Positions 52,400 through 61,062 of a stretch of DNA of 64,000 nucleotides are shown piece by piece. The number at the start of each line of letters is the position of its first letter. The first letter of the stretch is position 1. The stretch spans positions 13,083,001-13,147,000 of the forward strand of contig NZ_JAPNKC010000001.1 of the NCBI RefSeq assembly GCF_026626705.1, written 5' to 3'. Source of the DNA: Pyxidicoccus sp. MSG2. Its GTDB lineage: Bacteria > Myxococcota > Myxococcia > Myxococcales > Myxococcaceae. The notes below the pieces were generated by a model. The model did not search any database, was not told the origin of the DNA, and saw only the letters and a list, made by a program, of their open reading frames with translations. Made by a program: the position numbers and the translations under genes.

Positions 52400-52530
52400 C
52401 CGAGCAAGACTCCTGACGGTACGTGAGGAGTGTTGGACGGTGGAAACCCGACGCTCGCGTGTTCCAGAATTGACTATCGTTCTCTTGGAATCGCATCAAA
52501 CGCGAACAGTGTCTGGCAATCATTCCGTCC

Positions 52531-52890
52531 ATGCCAGACAGACACGAGCAGATTGACCGCCGTTCCTTCCCGCGTCTCCAGGCTCCGCTTTATTCGCGCC
52601 CGGCGCGGCTGCAGTTCGGTTCAACCCGACAGGTGCTGGACGTCAGCCGGAGCGGCGCCCGCATCTACTCCGACGAGTTCCACGCGGAGGGCAGCCAGTT
52701 GGAGCTGGAGCTCTTCCTGGCGGATGCCGGCTCGCTGGAGTGCAAGGCGCGCGTGGTCTGGACGTCGAAGCTTCCTCCCGGCGGCGTCGCCCGCTACGAG
52801 GTGGGACTGGCCTTCCTGGACGCGCCGCCCGCCACGTGGAGCCGGCTCCAGCCGCTGCTCGTCCCCGACGACGTGAGGGAGGCCTCCTGA
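52531..52890 (+). CDS. PilZ-domain protein
   Basis: 119 residues. The cyclic-di-GMP-binding signature is complete: an R-R-S-F-P-R block (residues 10-15, R-x-x-x-R) and DVSRSGARI (D/N-x-S-x-x-G), followed by the beta barrel (SLECKARVVWTS, YEVGLAFLD). It is a single-domain, cytoplasmic effector that would change a partner when cyclic-di-GMP binds. The ATG at 52531 has no clear ribosome site. It ends 45 bases from the convergent FAD oxidase gene of the lanthipeptide cluster; any link to it is only positional. Confidence 0.92.
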   Translation: MPDRHEQIDRRSFPRLQAPLYSRPARLQFGSTRQVLDVSRSGARIYSDEFHAEGSQLELELFLADAGSLECKARVVWTSKLPPGGVARYEVGLAFLDAPPATWSRLQPLLVPDDVREAS

Positions 52891-52935
52891 AGGATTTGAA
52901 AGTGGGGCGGCCTCAGACCGAGCCCGCGGACACGC

Positions 52936-54378
52936 TCACGGCGGGGAGAGCGTCTGGGCGTGGCGGAAGACGTTCTGTGGGTCGTACTTCTGCTTGATGC
53001 GCTGGAGCCTGGGGTTGTTGCTCCCGTAGTAGGCACGGCGGAAGCCATCCAGGCGCGCGTCCGCGTAGCCCTGATACACATGTCCGTTGGCGTGCGGGAG
53101 CACCGTCATCCACGAGGCATCCACCCACCCACGTGCGTGCTCGCGCAGGGCATCCACGGACCGTGAGCCCACGGTGGCGGTGTGGCGAATCAGCATGCGC
53201 GCGTGCCGGTGGAGGAAGCTGGAGGTGCCATCGGAGAGCGCATACGCCCCGCCCCAGGGAATGAACTCGAGCTCCCGGTACTGCGCGTAGCGGCGATCCG
53301 CCTCGAACTGCTCCACACACGCCTGGATGGCCTCCGGCTCCAACGACTCATCGAAGAAGCTGGAGCGGGTGAACTGGTAGCCGGTGGATTGGTACGGGAG
53401 GCTCGGCATCCAGGCCGGTGCTGCCTCATGGTCCAACAGCCCGACCAGGTACTCCGCTGCCGCCGTGGGCGCGAGGCGCCACCTGCGCAGGTCCCCGGCC
53501 AGCGGTCCGAGCCAGCGATCCAGCGTCTCCACGAGGCTCACGACGCGCGCGCCCCGCCCGAGGATGACACCGAAGAGCTCCACGTAGCACGGGGCCTCCG
53601 GGTCGTCCGGCGCGACGAGGCCGAGCTCGAGATTCACATCCGGGTCCGCATCGGGCGCATGCTCCTGCCAGAGCGCCATCAGCTCGGCGGCCTCGGTCAG
53701 GGGCCAGCGGCCGTGGCAGACGGTGAGCCCATCCAGGGGATGGGTCCGCAGCGTCAGCTCGGTGACGATGCCGAAGCCGGAGGCGCCAGCGCCACGAAGC
53801 GCCCAGTAGAGGTCGTCCGCTTCCTCCCTGCTCGCCTGGAGCACACGGCCGTCGGCGCAGACCATCTCCATGCTCTCGACGTGGTCCGTGGTGAGCCCGT
53901 AGCGCCGGCCGAGGAACCCGAAGCCACCGACCAGCGCGAGCCCGCCGATGGCGACCCGGGGACACCCTCCGGTGGGAACGGCCCGGCCCACGGAGGCCAG
54001 GCTCCGGCTGACGTCGGCGGAGAGCGCGCCCGGTCCGACCACGACGACACCGTTTCTGGACTCGACGTGGGCGAGCTCCGAGAGGTCGACGACGACCGGC
54101 GCACGCGTGGAGAGGTCCGCGAAGCAATGCCCTCCACTTCGCACCGAGAAGGGCAGCTCCTGCTCGAGGAGGAACTCCAGCGTCCGCTGCACGTCCGAAG
54201 TGCTCCGGCAGCGGACCAGGGCCTGGGGAGGCGTGAGCGGCAGGCCCGCCGCGAACTGCTTGTTGGCGAGCAGCATCCGCTCGTCTCCCGGCAGCACCAC
54301 CGCGCCCTGGAGGACCCCGCGGAGCAGGGACCAGTCGACGTCCCGGCAGAGTGCTTCGGCTTCGGTCGAGGTCATCAT
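52936..54378 (-). CDS. Berberine-bridge-type FAD oxidase in lanthipeptide cluster
   Basis: 480 residues. FAD-binding PCMH fold with the two residues that tether FAD in bicovalent enzymes: His84 in RSGGHCFAD and Cys139 in TGGCPRVAIGG. C-terminal berberine-bridge block YDPQNVFRHAQTLSP. Enzymes of this group oxidise sugars, alkaloids and peptides with oxygen. No signal peptide, so it acts in the cytoplasm. It starts two bases after the ABC transporter stop, last in a compact lanthipeptide operon. The likely role is oxidation of the modified peptide, for example of a side chain or an alcohol; this is inference from position. Primary-metabolite oxidation is the alternative. Confidence 0.88.
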   Translation of the reverse strand: MMTSTEAEALCRDVDWSLLRGVLQGAVVLPGDERMLLANKQFAAGLPLTPPQALVRCRSTSDVQRTLEFLLEQELPFSVRSGGHCFADLSTRAPVVVDLSELAHVESRNGVVVVGPGALSADVSRSLASVGRAVPTGGCPRVAIGGLALVGGFGFLGRRYGLTTDHVESMEMVCADGRVLQASREEADDLYWALRGAGASGFGIVTELTLRTHPLDGLTVCHGRWPLTEAAELMALWQEHAPDADPDVNLELGLVAPDDPEAPCYVELFGVILGRGARVVSLVETLDRWLGPLAGDLRRWRLAPTAAAEYLVGLLDHEAAPAWMPSLPYQSTGYQFTRSSFFDESLEPEAIQACVEQFEADRRYAQYRELEFIPWGGAYALSDGTSSFLHRHARMLIRHTATVGSRSVDALREHARGWVDASWMTVLPHANGHVYQGYADARLDGFRRAYYGSNNPRLQRIKQKYDPQNVFRHAQTLSPP

Positions 54379-54380
54379 CG

Positions 54381-56174
54381 TCAGGAAGTATCGTCCTCCA
54401 GCCCGTGCAGTTTCGTCTGCAGTCGATAGAGTTCCGCGTAGCGGCCGTCCAGCAACATCAGCTCCTCGTGGCGGCCCTGCTCGACCACGGCCCCGCGCTC
54501 CAGGAAATAGATACGGTCGGCGTTGCGGACGCTCGCCAGCCGGTGGGTGATGAGCAGCACGGTGCGCTCGCGGGCCAGCTGCCGGAGCGACTCGTATACG
54601 GCATGCTCGGCCCTCGCATCCAGGGGCGCCGTCGGTTCATCCCAGATGACCAGGGGCGCGTCCCGGTACAGGCCCCGGGCCACGGCCAGCCGCTGCCACT
54701 GCCCGCCCGACAGGTCCTGGCCGCCCCGGAACTGGCGCGACAGGAGCGTCTCCCAGCCCTGCGGCAGGCACTCGATGACCTCCAGCGCACGCGCCTGCTC
54801 GGCGGACTGGAGGAGGACGCGCGAGTCGGGGTCCTCGCGTCGGTGGCGGCCGAGGCGGACGTTGTCCCTGGCGCTGCGAGGCCAGCGGATGGGGTCCTGC
54901 AGCACCATCACCACCCGGTCCGCGAGGCTGTCCGGCGCCATGTCCCGCAGGTCGACGCCGTCCCAGGTGATGCGGCCCGACGTCGGCGGGTAGAGCCCGG
55001 CAATCAGCTTGGCCAGCGTCGTCTTGCCGGAGCCATTCTCTCCCACCAGGGCGATGCTCTGGCCCGCCTCGATGGTCAGCGACACGTCGCGCAGGGCCAG
55101 CCGGCCCTCCTGCCCCGGATAGTGGAAGCCGACGCCGTGCAGCTCGATGCGCCCCGGATTCTCCGGCGCCTCCACCCCGGTGGAGGGACGGACGCGCCGC
55201 GAGGACTGCTCGAGGAACTCGCGGTAGTCGCTGATGTACAGGCCCTTCTCGAACAGGCCGTGCGCCATCTGCATCAACTGGGTGAGCGCCGTGCTCGCGC
55301 CGCGCACCGCGATGACCGCCGTGCCGACGATGGCAAGGTCCAGCCATTCCGCGTGCAGCATCACTCCGAGCACGACGAAGGTCGCCACCAGGCCGATGCT
55401 GGAGAGGAGCCGGCCGACCGCGCCCGCCCTCGCCTCGGCCACGCCCATGCGGACCAGGTGGTCCTGCAGCGCCACGGCGCCGCGCCGGTACTCGGACAGC
55501 ACGTAGTCCTGGGCCTGGTTGGTGCGAATCTCGGGCGCGCACTCCCGCTGAGTCGCAAGCTCGGCCATCATGTGGACCTGCCGCGTGAGGGAGATGGTCG
55601 TCGGCATGCCGGCGTATTGGAGCCGCGCCGCATGGAGCGCCGCCCAGCCCTCCGGCAACAGGGCCACCACCAGCAGGGGCAGGAGCAACGGGTGGAGCCA
55701 GAGCAGCGCGAGCGCCGCGCCGCCCACCGAGAACGCCGCGCGGAACGCGTCGACGAGGCAGGTGGTGGCGCCCTCCATGTGCAACACGCCCCGGTCCCGG
55801 GCCCGGTGCAACTGGTCGTAGAAGCCCGGGTCGTCGAAGGAGGACAGCTCCACCTGGAGGCTCGTCCGGAACAGCTCCTCCTCGGCGACGCGGAACACGC
55901 GGGGGACCAGGTTCGCTCGCGCCACGGAGGTGGCCGTCTCCAGTCCCATGCGCGCCAACTGCACTCCCCCCAGCAGGAGCAGCACCGGGAGCGCCGCTTG
56001 CAACCGCTCGGCCCCGGAGCCCTCGGAGAAGAGCTGGCCGAGGACCCGCGTGGTCAGCAGCAGTCCCCACGCGGTGGCCGCCCCGGCGAGCAACTGGGAG
56101 ACGATGACCACGAGCGCGGACCGGGGCGCCGCCCGGCGCAGCACGGACAGCACCGGGTGGACAGCCATCGCCAC
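54381..56174 (-). CDS. ABC exporter (fused permease-ATPase) of the lanthipeptide cluster
   Basis: At least 597 residues from a GTG at 56174; the frame probably begins 33 codons earlier at a CTG (56273) that overlaps the lanM stop and has a strong GGAGGGGGAG upstream. Up to six membrane helices in residues about 15-300 (LVVIVSQLLAGAATAWGLLL; LPVLLLLGGVQL; LLWLHPLLLPLLVVALL; IGLVATFVVLGVML), then an ATPase domain: Walker A GENGSGKTT, signature LSGGQ, Walker B PLVIWDEPTAPLD, H-loop THRL. There is no N-terminal C39 peptidase, unlike most class II lantibiotic exporters, so leader removal must be done by another protease. Exports the peptide or gives immunity. Confidence 0.93.
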   Translation of the reverse strand: MAMAVHPVLSVLRRAAPRSALVVIVSQLLAGAATAWGLLLTTRVLGQLFSEGSGAERLQAALPVLLLLGGVQLARMGLETATSVARANLVPRVFRVAEEELFRTSLQVELSSFDDPGFYDQLHRARDRGVLHMEGATTCLVDAFRAAFSVGGAALALLWLHPLLLPLLVVALLPEGWAALHAARLQYAGMPTTISLTRQVHMMAELATQRECAPEIRTNQAQDYVLSEYRRGAVALQDHLVRMGVAEARAGAVGRLLSSIGLVATFVVLGVMLHAEWLDLAIVGTAVIAVRGASTALTQLMQMAHGLFEKGLYISDYREFLEQSSRRVRPSTGVEAPENPGRIELHGVGFHYPGQEGRLALRDVSLTIEAGQSIALVGENGSGKTTLAKLIAGLYPPTSGRITWDGVDLRDMAPDSLADRVVMVLQDPIRWPRSARDNVRLGRHRREDPDSRVLLQSAEQARALEVIECLPQGWETLLSRQFRGGQDLSGGQWQRLAVARGLYRDAPLVIWDEPTAPLDARAEHAVYESLRQLARERTVLLITHRLASVRNADRIYFLERGAVVEQGRHEELMLLDGRYAELYRLQTKLHGLEDDTS

Positions 56175-56269
56175 GCGCCGGGCGAGCGCCCACAGGCCGT
56201 GGCCCGCTGGCGCGCCCCTGTCGAGGCGCCAGTACGGTGTCTCCAGCTCGACCTGGGGTGCGTCCGCGC

Positions 56270-59155
56270 TCAGGGGTCTCCCCCTCCGACCGTCAGGATG
56301 GACGGCAACGCGTTCTCCGGGTGGGTCCTCAGCAATTGGTAGACGACGCCGCCCAGGCCGGGCAGCAGGCCCGGGACGAAGGCCTCCCGCGCCATTCCAC
56401 AGGAAGGACCCCGCTCCTCGATGCTGGTGAGAATCGTGCCCAGCAGGTGCTCGCGCGTCAGGCCCTCGGGGCCCTCACCGGCGGCAATCGCGCGGTCCAT
56501 CAATTCCCACGCACCCAGGTCGCCGTGGCAGGCGCAGTGGTTCCAGCCGATTCCCAGGCGCCACGTTGCCGCGGCGGCCCGGCGCAGCGTCAGCCGCGTC
56601 CGCGCATGCTCCAGCCTGGGGTCCAGGTCGGCATGCGCCAGGCCGATGCCCACCGAGCCGTGGCACCACGCGGCCGCGGTCTTCAGCCCGTCGAGCAGGC
56701 GCAGGTCCAGCCAACCCTGCTCGCCTTCGTCGAAGAGCGCCTCCTCGAAGGCGAAGGCCGCGCGCGCCGTCTGCGAATGGCGGGGAGCGCCCGTCACGCG
56801 GGCGAGCCGGGTCAGCGCCCAGCCGATGCCGGTGACGCCGTGCGCGAAGCCGCCCACGCCTTCCGGCCAGCTCTGGTGGGACCAGTAAGCCCCGTCGCCC
56901 TTGAGCCGTGCCAGGTCGCACAGTTGGTCTCCCAGCGCGCTCGCCAGCTCGAGAGGCCGCGCGTCTCCCGTCCTCCGGGCCAGCGCGAGGAGCGGGGCAA
57001 TCGCGCCGGCCTTGCCCGAGAGCACGTCGTGGATGTCGTCGGCCGCGGCCGCCTCGGGAATGCCCTCGGCGAGCGCGGCGGCGCGCGCCACGCCGTCACC
57101 GGCGTCCATCCCCCAGTCGGCCAGGACCAGGCGCGTCCAGAGCTGCGAGCCGAGGCCGATATAGCCCCCGGGTGCTTGCGGCCGGAGCTTCACGCCCCGG
57201 CTCCGCTGCACACCGGGCCGCGCCTCGGCCAGGTCCAACGTGTGCAGCGTGGCCGCGAGGAGCGCCTCCAGTCCCGTCACCGGGTCCGCCCTGCCCGCCG
57301 CGGCTTCGCGCAGGTACGCGCCCAGGAGGAGCGCGATGCCGGAGGTGCCTCCGTACAGGTCCTGCTCCAGCGGCTGCACGGACCAGCCGGTGGGCCTGAA
57401 GATGGGGGCAATCCAGGTGACGGTGCCGTCCCCGCCACGAATGGCGGTGGCGGCGAGGTCGCCCATGATGCGCGCCATGATGCGCCGGCGGGAGCGCTCG
57501 AGCCCGTCGGTCCGCACCCGCTCGGGCCGGCGCGGCACTTCCTCCGGCCGCCAGCCGTCGTTGATGTAGGCGCTGACCAGCGCGGACTGGATGACGTTGC
57601 GCTCCAGGTTGAAGTCCGCGGCGCGCCAGTGCTCCAGCGCGGCGTCCACCAGGTTGCGGGGCGGCAACCAGGACGTGCCTCGCGGGCCTTCCAGCCGGCC
57701 CTCCGCGGCCACCGTGGTGAAGATGGGGATGTCGCCCTCGAGCAGCTCCTCGACCTCCGCCTCGATGACCGCCGCGTCGCTGGGCGCCGTCGAGACGTTG
57801 GCGGCCATCTTCGCCAGCAGCTCCCGGGCGCGCTGGCGCGGCGGCTCCGGCTTGTGCAGCGACACCGGGTGCCACAGCATCCGGGCCAGCTCGGAGTACA
57901 CCTCGGTCGTCCGCGTGACGACGCGGATGCGACAGCCGGAGAAGGGCTCCAGCATGCTCCGGAGCCGTCCCTCCGTGTCCAGCCGCCGCAGCGTTCCGGT
58001 CATCTCGTCGAAGCTGGTGAGGACCTCGGGCCAGTACCGGGCCAGGGCCGGCTCCGGGCTGGGGTGATTCTGGGAGACGGGCGCTTCGACGCGGGTGGCG
58101 CCGATGCGCGCCTCGTCGGTGCCCGCCTTGATGACGCCCGGCTGCTGCAGGCGCGGCTGCTGCCCCGGCAGCATTCCCACGGCGGAGCTGTCCACGCCGC
58201 GCCACCCCAGGCCCTCGCCTCTTCCCGGCAGCAGGCCGATGGACAGCACCGTGCCGGAGACCAGCTCCGCCGCGAGGTCCAGCGCCTGGCCCAGCCCCGA
58301 CGGGTGGGGCGGAGGCTTCGGCGTGAAGAGCGTCTCGCAGTCCACGATGACGGGACTGCCGCCATGGGCAATGAGGTTCTCCGCGTGCAGGTCGCTGCCG
58401 CCGAGCAGCCGCATGATGGCGAGCCAGTGGCCGATGCCACGGTAGAAGTCGAGCAGCTCCTCTCTTCCGGAGGCATGGCGGTGCGGGACGAACTCGGCCC
58501 AACCGTGGGCCTCGCGCAGCACCACCGCGGGGACGCGGATGGACAGGGCGGCGCCGTGATACTCGGCCAGCTCGGTGACGAACTGGCGCAGGGCCAGGTC
58601 GATGGCCAGCGAGCGCGGCTTGTAGACAAGCCTCCCGCCCTCGCACCGAAGCAGCGAGACTGTCTGACCGCCGCAATGACTGTCACCCGCACCGAAGCCC
58701 AGGCTCCGCAGCTCCCCGGGCGCCGCTTTGCACAGGGCGCCGAGGCTGGCGCGGTCGGCGGCCCAGCGCACCGCGAAACGCAGTGAGGCCGCGCAGCGGT
58801 TGCGGACAATCTTCCCGATGCGGGGGAGCAGCGTCGGATACGGACCCGCGAGGCCGTCCCAGAAGTCACGCCGGGACGAGAGCTCCAGGAATTGCGTCCA
58901 GCGTGCCGCCGCGTCTTCGCCGGTGAGACGCCCCGTCACACGCGCGGCGTTCAGCTCGAGCACGAGCAGCCGGGTGAGCTTCCGGCCGAGGACGGAATAG
59001 AGCGAGTCACGCGTCGCGGCGGCGATGAGGCCGCGCTCGCCGCCAGCGAGTCCAGTAACCCGCTCGAGCTGGGTTGCCAGCTCCTCCACGGCGGGCAGGA
59101 GCAGGCACCCCAGGGATGCGGTGAAGTTACTGGCGCCTGTATCAGACGCCGTCAC
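56270..59155 (-). CDS. lanM: Class II lanthipeptide synthetase LanM
   Basis: 961 residues from a GTG at 59155, three bases after the precursor stop. N-terminal dehydratase with the kinase-like motifs of CylM: Lys in VYKPRS, then SDLHAEN (Asp, His, Asn) and IVDCET (Asp); it phosphorylates and eliminates Ser/Thr side chains. C-terminal cyclase with LanC zinc ligands: Cys831 in WCHGSVG, Cys876 and His877 in CACHGDLG. The length and order match LanM. It would dehydrate Ser/Thr of the precursor and form thioether rings. It is cytoplasmic and tightly coupled to the precursor upstream and the exporter downstream. Confidence 0.96.
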   Translation of the reverse strand: MTASDTGASNFTASLGCLLLPAVEELATQLERVTGLAGGERGLIAAATRDSLYSVLGRKLTRLLVLELNAARVTGRLTGEDAAARWTQFLELSSRRDFWDGLAGPYPTLLPRIGKIVRNRCAASLRFAVRWAADRASLGALCKAAPGELRSLGFGAGDSHCGGQTVSLLRCEGGRLVYKPRSLAIDLALRQFVTELAEYHGAALSIRVPAVVLREAHGWAEFVPHRHASGREELLDFYRGIGHWLAIMRLLGGSDLHAENLIAHGGSPVIVDCETLFTPKPPPHPSGLGQALDLAAELVSGTVLSIGLLPGRGEGLGWRGVDSSAVGMLPGQQPRLQQPGVIKAGTDEARIGATRVEAPVSQNHPSPEPALARYWPEVLTSFDEMTGTLRRLDTEGRLRSMLEPFSGCRIRVVTRTTEVYSELARMLWHPVSLHKPEPPRQRARELLAKMAANVSTAPSDAAVIEAEVEELLEGDIPIFTTVAAEGRLEGPRGTSWLPPRNLVDAALEHWRAADFNLERNVIQSALVSAYINDGWRPEEVPRRPERVRTDGLERSRRRIMARIMGDLAATAIRGGDGTVTWIAPIFRPTGWSVQPLEQDLYGGTSGIALLLGAYLREAAAGRADPVTGLEALLAATLHTLDLAEARPGVQRSRGVKLRPQAPGGYIGLGSQLWTRLVLADWGMDAGDGVARAAALAEGIPEAAAADDIHDVLSGKAGAIAPLLALARRTGDARPLELASALGDQLCDLARLKGDGAYWSHQSWPEGVGGFAHGVTGIGWALTRLARVTGAPRHSQTARAAFAFEEALFDEGEQGWLDLRLLDGLKTAAAWCHGSVGIGLAHADLDPRLEHARTRLTLRRAAAATWRLGIGWNHCACHGDLGAWELMDRAIAAGEGPEGLTREHLLGTILTSIEERGPSCGMAREAFVPGLLPGLGGVVYQLLRTHPENALPSILTVGGGDP

Positions 59156-59158
59156 GGC

Positions 59159-59347
59159 TCAGCAGCACTGGAAGGTCAGGGAGCCGGTACAGGCCGTGCC
59201 ACACCGGCCGCTGATGGTGCCGGTCTCACAGATGATGTCCGCCTCCGTGAACTCGCCGCCGATGAACAACGGGCCCGCTGGGTTGTCCATGTCGGCGTCG
59301 TTGCGCCACTGCTCCACGAGATCGCTTCCCTGAGTCGCATTGTCCAT
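59159..59347 (-). CDS. lanA: Lanthipeptide precursor, mersacidin-like leader
   Basis: 62 residues from the ATG at 59347, with GGAG seven bases upstream; the frame stays open further upstream but is not leader-like there. Leader features: an acidic helix, then NPAGPLF (residues 22-28), the NPAG motif of mersacidin/lichenicidin-type leaders, and a Gly30-Gly31 pair followed by EFTEADII. Core has five Cys (40, 49, 53, 61, 62) and seven Ser/Thr from 42 on, a typical substrate for LanM. The end SLTFQCC resembles the TLTSEC ring of mersacidin with Gln60 in place of Glu. The exact cleavage point is not decidable. First gene of the operon. Confidence 0.9.
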   Translation of the reverse strand: MDNATQGSDLVEQWRNDADMDNPAGPLFIGGEFTEADIICETGTISGRCGTACTGSLTFQCC

Positions 59348-59724
59348 GACGCTCTCCTCTGGCTCCGGTTGACGAACGTGCCGCAGGGATGAACGAGACG
59401 GGCGGCCGTAGACCGACCTGCGCGACTTCTGGCCTACGCCACTCGCACGGTTCAGACCTCCGACACGCGGCAGAGGATAAGCACGCGTTGCAGGCGAATC
59501 AATGTAGCCCCCCGTGTCACATGAGCGATACGGGAACCCCTTACATGAATGGTTCAATGTCGCTGGTGATGGACCGCGGGAGCGGGCCCGTCGTCGTGGG
59601 CGGAAAATCCCTCCGGAAATAGCGGTGAGGGGAATAAAGGGCGGCCACCGTTGAGGAGGAACAGGGCGGCCGGTGCTTCCCTTCACCGCCACTGCCTTGC
59701 TCTTGCCGAGAGGTTTCGAACACC
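59348..59724. other. Intergenic space between lanthipeptide operon and sigma-factor operon
   Basis: 377 bases between two divergent operons. It holds a candidate promoter for lanA (59474-59502). Short open frames across it are not convincing. The region is a little richer in AT than its flanks. No repeat or hairpin of note. Confidence 0.5.
59474..59502 (-). promoter_or_regulatory. Candidate sigma-70 promoter for lanA
   Basis: On the minus strand TTGATT (59502-59497), a 17-base spacer and TATCCT (59479-59474) match the sigma-70 -35 and -10 boxes at four of six bases each. Transcription would start near 59467, leaving a leader of about 120 bases before the lanA start at 59347. Confidence 0.35.
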
Positions 59725-60303
59725 ATGGGCGCTTCCTGGAGGATCTTCCACGTGGAGCTGCAACAGAGACCGGATCCGGTCGCGAAGGCCCTCCCGGACG
59801 AGGGGCTCGCGCAGCTCCGGCGGGACCTGGAGCGGGCCGTCTCCCGGGTGTGCCCGCCGGCCCTGGCCGACCGCCGCGATGACCTGGTGCAGACCGCGAT
59901 GATTCGCGTCGTGGAGCTCCAGCGTCGCGAGCCGGACCGGGCCCGGCTCTCCCCGGCCTACCTGTACCGGGTCGCCTACACGGCGCTCATCGACGAGATG
60001 CGCGGCCTGGACCGGCGCCGCGAGGTGGCCCTCGAAGAGGTGGAGGCGATGCCGCGTCAGCCCACGGCGCCGGGAGACCCGGAGCGCTCCGCGGGGGCCG
60101 CGCAGATTGGCCGGGCGGTGCGCGACTGCCTCCAGCGGCTCGTGCAGGACCGACGGCTCGCGGTGACGCTGTACCTGCAAGGGCACACCATTCCAGAAGC
60201 CGCGGAGCTGCTCGCCTGGGATGGCAAGCGCACCGAGAATCTTGTCTACCGGGGGCTGAGCTCGCTGCGTGCCTGCCTCGCGACGAAGGGAATCGAGCCG
60301 TGA
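59725..60303 (+). CDS. ECF-like RNA polymerase sigma factor
   Basis: 192 residues from the ATG at 59725. Region 2 is seen in DDLVQTAMIRVVELQRREPDRARLSP with AYLYRVAYTALIDEMRG (the W/Y-x-x-x-x-A-x-x-x-x-D -10-binding helix), and region 4 in VRDCLQRLVQDRRLAVTLYLQGHTIPEAAELLAWDGKRTENLVYRGLSSLRACL, read in pieces as a helix-turn-helix with a recognition helix of the K-R-T-E-N-L-V-Y-R-G-L form. The next gene overlaps it by 4 bases and encodes a membrane protein, the usual anti-sigma arrangement. It should direct transcription of its own operon and other targets. Confidence 0.85.
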   Translation: MGASWRIFHVELQQRPDPVAKALPDEGLAQLRRDLERAVSRVCPPALADRRDDLVQTAMIRVVELQRREPDRARLSPAYLYRVAYTALIDEMRGLDRRREVALEEVEAMPRQPTAPGDPERSAGAAQIGRAVRDCLQRLVQDRRLAVTLYLQGHTIPEAAELLAWDGKRTENLVYRGLSSLRACLATKGIEP

Positions 60304-61031
60304 GCGAGCGCATGCCGGACGAGAAGCCCGATGACGCCACCGTCGAGCGACTGCGCGCGGCCTTCCGCGCCGGGGACTCGGCAGAGGCCGGCGAGCCCGT
60401 CGACGCGGACCGCGTCTGGCGCGCGGTGAGCGGCGAGTCGACGCCCGAGGAGCGCCGCGAAGTCGTCGCGCGTGTGGCCGCGGACCCGGCCTGGGCCGCC
60501 GCCTGGCGCCTGGCCCATGAGCTGACCCGTTCCGCCGCCGACGCGACGGAGCGCGAGCCCGTAAGGGACTCGCGGGCCCGGCGCGACACGGAGCGCCCGA
60601 AGGCCCGGGGCGGACACCGCTTCCACCTCGCGTGGAGCCGCCCCGCGTGGGGCGCGCTGGCGACGGCGGCGCTGGTGCTCGTGGTGGCAGGCGTCTTCTT
60701 GAAGCAGGGGCCTGACGGCCCACCGCTCGTGAGGGGCGGTGCCACCGTGGCCATCGTCTCCCAGGTGCCCGAGGACGCGCCCCTGCCGCGCGAGCGCTGC
60801 GTGCTGCGCTGGAGCGGAGGGCCGCCGGGGACGCACTATTCACTCCAGCTGTCCTCGGAGGACCTGAGCGTGGTGCATCGCGAGGACTCGCTGACGCTCG
60901 GTGAATACCCGGTGCCCGCGCGGGTGCTCTCCGCGCTCCCACCGGGGGCGAAGCTGTTGTGGCAGGTCGAGGCGAGGCTGCCGGATGGGGCAGTACGTCG
61001 CAGCGCCACGTTCGTTAATCGAGTCGAGTGA
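60300..61031 (+). CDS. Membrane anti-sigma factor
   Basis: 243 residues from a GTG at 60300 that overlaps the sigma-factor stop (GTGA), so the two are made in step. N-terminal cytoplasmic helical domain (about 1-100, with ERREVVARVAADPAWAAAWRLAHE), one membrane helix (about 116-136, AWGALATAALVLVVAGVFLK) and a beta-rich periplasmic end (CVLRWSGGPPGTHYSLQL). No zinc-finger His-x3-Cys-x2-Cys motif is visible, so it is not a ZAS-type factor. It would hold the sigma factor at the membrane until a signal is sensed. Confidence 0.8.
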   Translation: MSERMPDEKPDDATVERLRAAFRAGDSAEAGEPVDADRVWRAVSGESTPEERREVVARVAADPAWAAAWRLAHELTRSAADATEREPVRDSRARRDTERPKARGGHRFHLAWSRPAWGALATAALVLVVAGVFLKQGPDGPPLVRGGATVAIVSQVPEDAPLPRERCVLRWSGGPPGTHYSLQLSSEDLSVVHREDSLTLGEYPVPARVLSALPPGAKLLWQVEARLPDGAVRRSATFVNRVE

Positions 61032-61062
61032 CGGTGACATGCCGGTGTCGGAGGGGGATTCC

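Noticed and set aside
54381..56273. Exporter as a peptidase-containing LanT
   Set aside because: No C39 Cys or His motif precedes the membrane helices, even in the extended N-terminus.
59389..59622. 77-codon plus-strand frame between the lanthipeptide and sigma operons
   Set aside because: No ribosome site, odd composition, and it covers the probable lanA promoter on the other strand.
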